Positions 6,307-12,933 of a DNA stretch of 18,150 bases are shown piece by piece. The notes beneath the pieces are model-generated. The model saw only the letters and a program-made list of their open reading frames with translations, ran no database searches and had not been told where the DNA came from. The DNA is from CAYGKP01 sp964350605 (GTDB lineage Bacteria; Bacteroidota; Bacteroidia; Cytophagales; JAAEPT01): assembly GCA_964350605.1 (NCBI GenBank), contig CAYGKP010000028.1:1-18150 (forward strand). The letters are read 5' to 3'. The position numbers were made by a program, and so were the translations under genes. The first letter of the stretch is position 1; every line of letters starts with the position of its first letter.

Positions 6307-8619
6307 CTACCGATCCTCGGGTATGGGCAGCAGGTTGTCGAGTTCTTCCGGACAATCGGGTCGGTACATCCCCAGGCCACCTTCGTACGCAAGGTAACAA
6401 ACCGAGCGGCCATACGGGTCGATCAGCACCTGAACCACGTCAGATTCCCACTTGCGCTTCTTGAGCTGTTTGAGCAGCGGCTTGAGCGCTTTGTTCTTCT
6501 TTGACTCGGCCTTGAAGTAGGCCTCAGACTCATTGAAGGGTACCGAGGCGATGGATTTCTGTAAGCCCGAGAGATTGTCCTGGTGATCTTCTGGGATGAT
6601 GATCATCCACTCCTTGGGTTTGTAGGTTGCCTTCCCTTCTTGGATCACCATGGACTCAACCAGAACGATCTGGTAGAGGCTCATGGGCAGGATGTGAGTG
6701 GTGTCAAACAACACATCACCAAAGGGATCCACTTCATAATCAACCTGCTCATAATAGACCTCCATGCCGCTCAAGACTTCAGCATGGCTCATCCGATCCC
6801 CCGCTGGGCTCTTCGCCTGTAGCTGATTGGTTTCAATCCCTTTAAAAAGAGTCGTGAGCAGGAGGCCACCCTCGCCCGGTCCGTTCAAGGGTTGATTTTC
6901 TTCCGAGTTGATGGGGATCAGACGGTGCGAGGTGTACGACCACTTGACTGGCAATTTCGAGGCGTACGCAGGGAATGGTGTCGGGACATTTCCAGTTTTC
7001 AGCAAGCCAGGGTACTCAGCTACGTAGGGCGCAAGCTGATCGCGCCAGGGTTGCGGGTCAGTGATCGTGAAATCGGCCACATCACAGGTCAACGTGGGCA
7101 CATAGGTCTGGTAGCCCTTCACGGGGTGAACCTCATGGTCGTCACCGCCGAAGTACCACTCGGTTTCGACCCACCTCGAGGTGCTATCCCCCATCGACCA
7201 ATTGAAATTCAACAGGGTCAAGGCCGTCACGCCGTGAATCACCTGAAGGTTCGAAGGCGCAAACCGACGTGCCTTCAATGCCTCAAGCATGGGTAGTCGA
7301 TCAGCGTGGTTCTTGGGATGAATCCAACTGAATGTCAAACCTTCGTCCTGTAAAAGCGCGGACAGCTCGTTCAACTCCACCACCACAAACGCATCGTGAA
7401 TGCCCCTCATGTTCTCGGGGTGCATGGCATCAAGTTGTAAGCTCAGGTACAAGGGCTTACGCTTCGAAATCGTGGTGGGGGTACTGAATTCCACACGCTC
7501 GACGAGCCCGAAGGTGGTTTCACTGGCCTCGTACATCAGCCCGCTTAGAGGTTCTTCGTCGTTCCACGGATTCTCAAGCCACAGGTCGTCACTTTCGGGA
7601 ACCGTGAAATTGAAGATCACCTGGTCAACATCTAGTTGCACCAAGTCACCCGATTCAAACTGATAGCCTGTCAACCGACCATCCGTGAGCCAGGCCAAAA
7701 TTGAGTCTTTCAACGCCGCTGCCTGACCGTATTCGAAGGGTGTGTTCGCGGGATGGCCATACGCCAGATGGGTCTGCAGCCAGTGACGTTGCAGGTAGCC
7801 AATCCCCTGAGGGGCCACCCTCAATTCGGGGTCCAGGTACTTTTGAAGGAAGCCATATAGCGAATCATTGCGCGAAACGCTGGACAACTCCTCCTCGCTG
7901 ACGTCATAAACATGCTCGTAGTCCTCTGATGGGCTAGTGACCTGAACATGGTCCCCCCATACGTCGGAATGGGTGCCCGCTACTTTGGTGTAAGGCACGC
8001 GGTGAGCCATTAAGGCCTGAGCCAATGGCAAGCTGTCGGCCATATTCAGGGGGTTGTACCACCAAAGGTTTTCCTTCTTCGACCACGCAGCAAACTCCGC
8101 CCATTTCACATTGATTGGCACCCAGGTGTACGTCTCAAACCCGAAGGGGTCTAAGTCGAATTCCGCCTCCAAATCGACACTGAATTCCAGATGGCGCGGC
8201 GCGCCTAAGGCCCAAGTTTCTCCGCTTAGTTCAGCCTCCGCACTCCAGTATAGTGTAGACGTTTGGCTGGCCAGCGCGGCGGCTAAGTCTTCGGGGTCAG
8301 AGGGGGCTACCACCTCCTCATACATGCCCCAATCGCCCCACATCGCGTTCATGGCGTCATGATAAGCCTGGTAATTCGCACCAAAGAGCGAGTCAACTTG
8401 ATCGGCAGAATAAGGACGTTTCAAGTCCTCGCTCGGGTAGATCACGATCTCACCGTTCAGGGCGGCGGCATACAACCGCTCAGGCAGATTCAAGTAACCC
8501 CCGTTCAGGTAGCCTTGAGGGCCGCCGTTTCGGATGTCGGTATAGAAATCGACCTGGGCCGTCTGGGCCGACAAAAGACCCCAGGCCAGTAGTATGGGCA
8601 GGAAAAGGAGGCGTTTCAT
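6307..8619 (-). CDS. Exported protein with three GldN-like modules
   Basis: This 770-aa protein has a signal peptide (about 1-19, ending LLSAQ). I see a threefold internal repeat. Each module opens with a helix and G-x(I/L) strand: LPERLYAAALNGEIVIY (45-61), LKDSILAWLTDGRLTGY (303-319) and LLTTLFKGIETNQLQAK (587-603). Each ends in a matching block: NPLNMADSLPLAQALMAHRV (189-208), HPKNHADRLPMLEALKARRF (434-453) and IPEDHQDNLSGLQKSIAS (675-692). These correspond to the two conserved regions I remember of GldN/PorN, including the ARRF motif and, in module one, VWGDHV near the GldN VYGDRA. GldN forms the periplasmic ring of type IX secretion with GldK. Ordinary GldN has one module and is about 300-360 aa. 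The tail after 703 is Lys-rich, then ends in a short globular stretch. It heads a run with folD, queE and a PorE-like gene. Function is unknown, and the family link is recalled, not searched. Confidence 0.55.
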   Translation of the reverse strand: MKRLLFLPILLAWGLLSAQTAQVDFYTDIRNGGPQGYLNGGYLNLPERLYAAALNGEIVIYPSEDLKRPYSADQVDSLFGANYQAYHDAMNAMWGDWGMYEEVVAPSDPEDLAAALASQTSTLYWSAEAELSGETWALGAPRHLEFSVDLEAEFDLDPFGFETYTWVPINVKWAEFAAWSKKENLWWYNPLNMADSLPLAQALMAHRVPYTKVAGTHSDVWGDHVQVTSPSEDYEHVYDVSEEELSSVSRNDSLYGFLQKYLDPELRVAPQGIGYLQRHWLQTHLAYGHPANTPFEYGQAAALKDSILAWLTDGRLTGYQFESGDLVQLDVDQVIFNFTVPESDDLWLENPWNDEEPLSGLMYEASETTFGLVERVEFSTPTTISKRKPLYLSLQLDAMHPENMRGIHDAFVVVELNELSALLQDEGLTFSWIHPKNHADRLPMLEALKARRFAPSNLQVIHGVTALTLLNFNWSMGDSTSRWVETEWYFGGDDHEVHPVKGYQTYVPTLTCDVADFTITDPQPWRDQLAPYVAEYPGLLKTGNVPTPFPAYASKLPVKWSYTSHRLIPINSEENQPLNGPGEGGLLLTTLFKGIETNQLQAKSPAGDRMSHAEVLSGMEVYYEQVDYEVDPFGDVLFDTTHILPMSLYQIVLVESMVIQEGKATYKPKEWMIIIPEDHQDNLSGLQKSIASVPFNESEAYFKAESKKNKALKPLLKQLKKRKWESDVVQVLIDPYGRSVCYLAYEGGLGMYRPDCPEELDNLLPIPEDR

Positions 8620-8656
8620 AGAGAGAAGAAAGCGTTTGGTTCAGGGTAGAATGCCC

Positions 8657-8687
8657 CAAAATGAGAATCGTCACCCATGCTTTCCAA
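8657..8687 (-). promoter_or_regulatory. Possible Bacteroidota-type promoter for the GldN-like/folD/queE/PorE-like run
   Basis: On the minus strand a TTG (8685-8687) is followed after 20 bases by TCATTTTG (8657-8664). That is one mismatch from the Bacteroidota -7 consensus TAnnTTTG, at the usual spacing. It lies 37 bases upstream of the ATG at 8619, in the 87-base gap after lepA. No terminator hairpin for lepA is evident in that gap, so read-through from lepA is also possible. Confidence 0.35.
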
Positions 8688-8706
8688 GTTTCTCCCCAAA
8701 CCTCAA

Positions 8707-10509
8707 CTAGTCGTCCAACTTGAGTACCGCCATAAACGCATCCTGGGGAATCTCGACGCGGCCCACCTGGCGCATGCGCTTCTTCCCTTCCTTCTGCTTT
8801 TCGAGCAGCTTGCGCTTGCGGCTGATGTCACCACCGTAACACTTGGCCGTCACGTTCTTACGAAGTGCCTTAACCGACTCTCGAGCGATAATTTTTGCGC
8901 CAATCGCCGCTTGAATCGCGATTTCAAACTGCTGACGGGGCAAGAGTTCTTTGAGCTTCTCACAGAGACGTTTGCCCCAGTTCTGGGCCTTGTCACGGTG
9001 AACAATGGCCGACAGTGCATCGACCTTCTCGCCATTGATCAGGATGTCGAGCTTCACGAGTGTCGAAGTCCGAAAGCCGATCAGTTCGTAGTCGAGCGAC
9101 GCATAGCCACGCGAAATGGTNNNNNNNNNNGTCTTCAGCTTATCGAAGAAGTCAAAGACGATTTCCGCCAGCGGCAACTCAAAGCGAAGCTCGACGCGAT
9201 CCGCCGTCAAGTAGACCTGGTTCTGGATGATGCCGCGCTTCTCCATACACAGGGTCATGATCGGCCCCACGTAGTCGGACTTGGTGATGATCTGTGCTGA
9301 GACGAACGGCTCCTCAATGTAGTCGATGTAGTTGGGTTCGGGCAGGTCTGAGGGCGCGTTGACAATCAACTTTTCACCCGTGTTGCCATAGGCATGGAAC
9401 TGAACCGACGGCACAGTGGTGATCACCGTCATGTCGAACTCGCGCTCCAGGCGTTCCTGAATGATCTCCATGTGGAGCATCCCCAAAAAACCACAACGGA
9501 ACCCGAAGCCCAGGGCCACAGAAGTCTCCGGTTCCCAAACCAGGGCCGAATCGTTGAGCTGCAGCTTTTCCATCGCGGTGCGCAGCTCCTCGAACTCCGA
9601 AGTCTCGACCGGGTAAATCCCCGCAAAGACCATCGGCTTCACGTCCGAAAAGCCCTTGATCATGTCTTTGGTCGGATTCTCGACGCTGGTGATCGTATCG
9701 CCCACCTTGACCTCCTTGGCGATCTTGATGCCTGAAATCAGGTAGCCCACTTCGCCCGCCGACATTTCTTTTTTCGGCTCCTGGACCATGCGCAAGACGC
9801 CAATTTCGTCCGCGTCGTAGACCCGATCGGTGGCCATGAACTTGACTTTTTGGCCCTTCGTGATCTTGCCGTTGCGCACCCGGAAGTAGACTTCCACACC
9901 GCGGTACGGGTTAAACACCGAGTCGAAAATCAGGGCTTGCAGGGGCGCATTGGGGTCGCCCACCGGGGCTGGAACGCGGTTAACAACTGCCTCCAGAATC
10001 TCGGGCACGCCGATGCCTTCCTTCGCGCTGGCCTTAATGATGTCCTCGTGTTTGCAGCCGAGGAGGTCGACAATCTGGTCGCTCACTTCTTCAACAAGCG
10101 CACCGGGCAAGTCGATTTTGTTGAGCACCGGAATGATCTCCAAATCGTGCTCCAAGGCGAGGTACAGATTCGAAATCGTCTGGGCCTCAACCCCTTGTGC
10201 AGCATCTACCAACAGCAGGGCCCCTTCGCAGGCAGCAATCGAACGGCTCACCTCGTAGGAAAAGTCCACGTGGCCGGGCGTGTCGATCAGGTTCAGGGTG
10301 TACAGCGCATCGGGGCGCTGGTAACGCATCTGAATCGCGTGGCTCTTGATGGTGATGCCCCGCTCGCGCTCCAGGTCCATGTCGTCGAGCAACTGATCTT
10401 GTCGCTCGCGATCGGTGATCGTCTGGGTAGCTTCGAGTAAGCGGTCGGCCAGGGTGCTTTTCCCGTGGTCGATGTGCGCGATGATGCAGAAGTTGCGGAT
10501 GTGCTCCAT
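8707..10509 (-). CDS. lepA: Elongation factor 4 (LepA), interrupted by a scaffold gap
   Basis: LepA is a translational GTPase that acts on the ribosome during initiation or elongation under stress. The start at 10509 gives MEHIRNFCIIAHIDHGKST, the normal N-terminus with the G1 P-loop. An open extension to 10581 is not part of the family. DTPGHVDF (G3) and NKIDLPGA (G4) follow, and the C-terminal LepA-specific domain ends in GRVEIPQDAFMAVLKL. Length is 600 codons including the gap. The 10-N run falls at codons 460-463, between FFDKLK and TISRGYASLDY, where the family has no insertion. Removing it and merging the two AC ends gives KLKTISRG and a 596-aa protein, the normal size. Confidence 0.95.
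   Translation of the reverse strand: MEHIRNFCIIAHIDHGKSTLADRLLEATQTITDRERQDQLLDDMDLERERGITIKSHAIQMRYQRPDALYTLNLIDTPGHVDFSYEVSRSIAACEGALLLVDAAQGVEAQTISNLYLALEHDLEIIPVLNKIDLPGALVEEVSDQIVDLLGCKHEDIIKASAKEGIGVPEILEAVVNRVPAPVGDPNAPLQALIFDSVFNPYRGVEVYFRVRNGKITKGQKVKFMATDRVYDADEIGVLRMVQEPKKEMSAGEVGYLISGIKIAKEVKVGDTITSVENPTKDMIKGFSDVKPMVFAGIYPVETSEFEELRTAMEKLQLNDSALVWEPETSVALGFGFRCGFLGMLHMEIIQERLEREFDMTVITTVPSVQFHAYGNTGEKLIVNAPSDLPEPNYIDYIEEPFVSAQIITKSDYVGPIMTLCMEKRGIIQNQVYLTADRVELRFELPLAEIVFDFFDKLKXXXXTISRGYASLDYELIGFRTSTLVKLDILINGEKVDALSAIVHRDKAQNWGKRLCEKLKELLPRQQFEIAIQAAIGAKIIARESVKALRKNVTAKCYGGDISRKRKLLEKQKEGKKRMRQVGRVEIPQDAFMAVLKLDD
9121..9130. other. Assembly gap (10 N) inside lepA
   Basis: Ten undetermined bases join two contigs. 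The flanks read AAG CTG AAG AC on one side and ACC ATT TCG C on the other (coding strand). Overlapping the shared AC gives an in-frame, family-correct KLKTISRG. The run is therefore best read as a placeholder over contigs that overlap by two bases, not ten real unknown bases. Confidence 0.9.
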
Positions 10510-10526
10510 AAGGCCGTTAAGGTCCG

Positions 10527-10534
10527 CGAAGTTA
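10527..10534 (-). promoter_or_regulatory. Candidate -7 element upstream of lepA
   Basis: TAACTTCG on the minus strand lies 17 bases before the lepA ATG (10509). This is the same arrangement as TACCTTCG before the transporter operon. A matching -33 TTG at the expected distance is not visible, and a second similar site (TAGTTTCG, 10539-10546) is nearby. It also argues against the longer lepA start at 10581, which would place the site inside the gene. Confidence 0.25.
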
Positions 10535-10570
10535 CAAACGAAACTAACCCCCACGCTTATCGGGCCGATG

Positions 10571-10602
10571 TTGGGTTTCACAATCGGAAACCCCTAGCTT
10601 CG
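10571..10602 (+). promoter_or_regulatory. Candidate Bacteroidota promoter for the patatin/DUF5686 pair
   Basis: TTG (10571-10573) and TAGCTTCG (10595-10602) are spaced by 21 bases, close to the Bacteroidota consensus. They sit in the 126-base gap between divergent lepA and the patatin-like gene. An inverted pair ACCCCT (10590-10595) and AGGGGT (10616-10621) brackets the -7 element and the expected start of transcription, and could be an operator. Confidence 0.4.
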
Positions 10603-10635
10603 AATTGTCCGTTAGAGGGGTAAGACAGCACAACA

Positions 10636-12933
10636 TTGCGACATCGCCTCCGCCAATTTCTCGATCCGATTCTCTCGTTCTTCCCGGTGCAACTCCTGTT
10701 GCTCAACGTGAAGAAGAACCAGATCCTGCTCCTGTTTTGGGGCGTTTTGTTCCTGACGGTAACCGGCCAGCTCGGTCGGGGCATCGGCCTCCCCTACCTC
10801 TTCCTTGACCCCGAGTATCAGAATGAAGTGGGCTTCACCAGTCTCTTGATTTTGGGTGTAGCGGTCGGTCTTTTCACGGTTTCTTTTTTCATCACCAGCT
10901 ACATCCTGGACAGTCGGCGCTACCTGTTCCTTGGCACGGTACGCTATCCGTTCATCTGTTACAGCCTGAATAACAGCCTGATCCCGGCTGCCTTCTTAGT
11001 CGTCTACCTGATCAGCTTTATTCAGTTCCAGCTTGGCAACGGCCTGCAATCCGGCGGACAGATCGCCGTCGAGTCGTTCGGCTTTTTCGGGGGGCTGGCC
11101 ATCACCATTACACTAGTATTCCTGTATTTCACGCGGACCAACCGTCCTTTCTTCGACACCTTAGCGACTGGTGTGGAGTCTCGCTTGCGGAAGGGCCGCA
11201 TTACCCGCGTTCGCGTGATGAAAGACATCACCGAAGCGCGAAAGCGACGGTTTGTGGTGAGCAGCTACATCGGCACCAACTTCCGGTTTCACAAAGTGGA
11301 TCAAGAGATCGAGGTGCGCGAGCCCATGGTCTTTAAAGTGTTCGACCAACACCATTTGAATGCCGTGGCAGTTGAGCTTGTCATTGTGGCCTCAATCATC
11401 ATCCTGGGCATTTTCCGTGACAACCCCGCAGTACTCATCCCCGCAGCGGCCAGCGGTTTTTTGCTCTTCTCCTTCCTAGTGATGTTCACGGGTGCCTTCT
11501 CCTATTGGCTTCGAGGATGGGCCATCAGCGGAATGGTCTTGGTGTTTTTCGGGGTCAACCTGCTCTTCAAGTACGAGGTGATTGACGCGAACTACGCGGC
11601 CTTCGGCCTCAACTACCGCACCGAGCACGCCGATTACTCGCTCGAAAACATGCAGGCGATCACCTCGCCTGAAAACGTAGCGGCCGACCAAGCGGTGACC
11701 ATCGAAATGCTCGAAAACTGGCGGGCCAAGTTCCCTGCCGACCAGCCACCCAAGATGGTCTTTGTCCTAGCCACGGGGGGCGGCCAACGTTCGTCGTATT
11801 GGACGGTTCATTGCTTGCAGCAAATGGACAAGTCGCTTTCCGGCGAGGTGATGAACCAGTCGGTCTTGATGACCGGGGCTTCCGGCGGGTTGATCGGGAT
11901 GTCCTATTACCGCGAGCTGTATTTGCGCGAACAACTCGGCCAAATTGAAGACCGCAGCGACCCCAAGTACCTAGCGAACATCAGCAAGGACCTGCTCAAT
12001 CCCATGATCTTCTCGCTGGTAGTCAGCGACTTGTTCTTCCGAGTCCAGAAGTTCGATGATGGTCGTTACCGGTACCCAAAAGGCCGCGGCTACGCCTTTG
12101 AGTTGCAACTGAACCGCAATACTGACTTCATGATGGACCGGCGGATCACCGACTACGCGCCCTTCGAGCAAACAGCCCAGATTCCGATGATGATCATGGC
12201 CCCCATCATCGTGAACGACGCTCGTAAGCTCTACATCGGTGCGCAACCGATGAGCTACATGAGCAGTGCGATGCCCGATAACCGCGACTGGCTCCGCCCC
12301 CGGATTCGCGGGGTCGAGTTCCGCCGCATGTTCGCCGAGCAGGACGCCGACAACTTGCGCTTCACTTCGGCCCTGCGCATGAGCGCGACCTTCCCCTACG
12401 TGACCCCGAACGTCACCCTGCCCAGCCTTCCAGAAATCGAAATCATGGATGCGGGCTTGGCCGACAACTACGGCATTTCTGATGCGGTGCGATTCCTGTA
12501 CGTCTTCCGCGAGTGGATCGAGAAGAACACCAGTGGGGTGGTCTTCGTCAGCATGCGCGACAACCAGCGGGACCCAGAAATTCCCAAACGCGACAACCCG
12601 AGCCTATGGGGTAAATTCTCGCGGCCGTTTCTTTCCTTGCTTACCACCTGGGATTTCTTGCAGGACTTCGCCAACACCAATTACTTGGAGTACGCCAAGA
12701 CCTGGTACCAAGGCCCACTGGATGTGGTCTACTTTGCCTACGACTCCGAGAAGCTCAAAATGGAACCTGATGCAAAAGACATGGTCGGCGGCCACGGCAT
12801 GATGGCCGAACGCGCCTCCTTGTCCTGGCATTTGACCACCCGCGAGAAGGAGCACCTCAATAGCGCTTTTTACGAGGACAAGAACCAAGCCTCGCTCCGC
12901 CAGCTTCAATCCCTGTTGCAGCCGAGCCGATGA
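10636..12933 (+). CDS. Multi-pass membrane patatin-like phospholipase
   Basis: This 765-aa protein has about seven hydrophobic segments (roughly 28-43, 68-90, 113-132, 145-165, 244-260, 264-290, 296-312) and then a C-terminal patatin-type lipid hydrolase domain (about 370-760). The hydrolase shows the oxyanion loop GGGQR (381-385), the nucleophile Ser416 in GASGG, and the catalytic Asp605 in DAGLADNYG. It probably cleaves membrane phospholipid acyl chains at the inner membrane, though the substrate is not evident. The start is a TTG: an in-frame stop lies at 10621 and there is no ATG before codon 195. The first membrane segment begins shortly after the TTG. Its stop overlaps the next start (ATGA), so it is coupled to the DUF5686 barrel protein. 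Confidence 0.8.
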   Translation: MRHRLRQFLDPILSFFPVQLLLLNVKKNQILLLFWGVLFLTVTGQLGRGIGLPYLFLDPEYQNEVGFTSLLILGVAVGLFTVSFFITSYILDSRRYLFLGTVRYPFICYSLNNSLIPAAFLVVYLISFIQFQLGNGLQSGGQIAVESFGFFGGLAITITLVFLYFTRTNRPFFDTLATGVESRLRKGRITRVRVMKDITEARKRRFVVSSYIGTNFRFHKVDQEIEVREPMVFKVFDQHHLNAVAVELVIVASIIILGIFRDNPAVLIPAAASGFLLFSFLVMFTGAFSYWLRGWAISGMVLVFFGVNLLFKYEVIDANYAAFGLNYRTEHADYSLENMQAITSPENVAADQAVTIEMLENWRAKFPADQPPKMVFVLATGGGQRSSYWTVHCLQQMDKSLSGEVMNQSVLMTGASGGLIGMSYYRELYLREQLGQIEDRSDPKYLANISKDLLNPMIFSLVVSDLFFRVQKFDDGRYRYPKGRGYAFELQLNRNTDFMMDRRITDYAPFEQTAQIPMMIMAPIIVNDARKLYIGAQPMSYMSSAMPDNRDWLRPRIRGVEFRRMFAEQDADNLRFTSALRMSATFPYVTPNVTLPSLPEIEIMDAGLADNYGISDAVRFLYVFREWIEKNTSGVVFVSMRDNQRDPEIPKRDNPSLWGKFSRPFLSLLTTWDFLQDFANTNYLEYAKTWYQGPLDVVYFAYDSEKLKMEPDAKDMVGGHGMMAERASLSWHLTTREKEHLNSAFYEDKNQASLRQLQSLLQPSR

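Noticed and set aside
10510..10581. N-terminal extension of LepA to an ATG at 10581
   Set aside because: LepA normally starts just before IRNFCIIAHIDHGKST; the extra 24 residues are not family-like and overlap the divergent promoter region.
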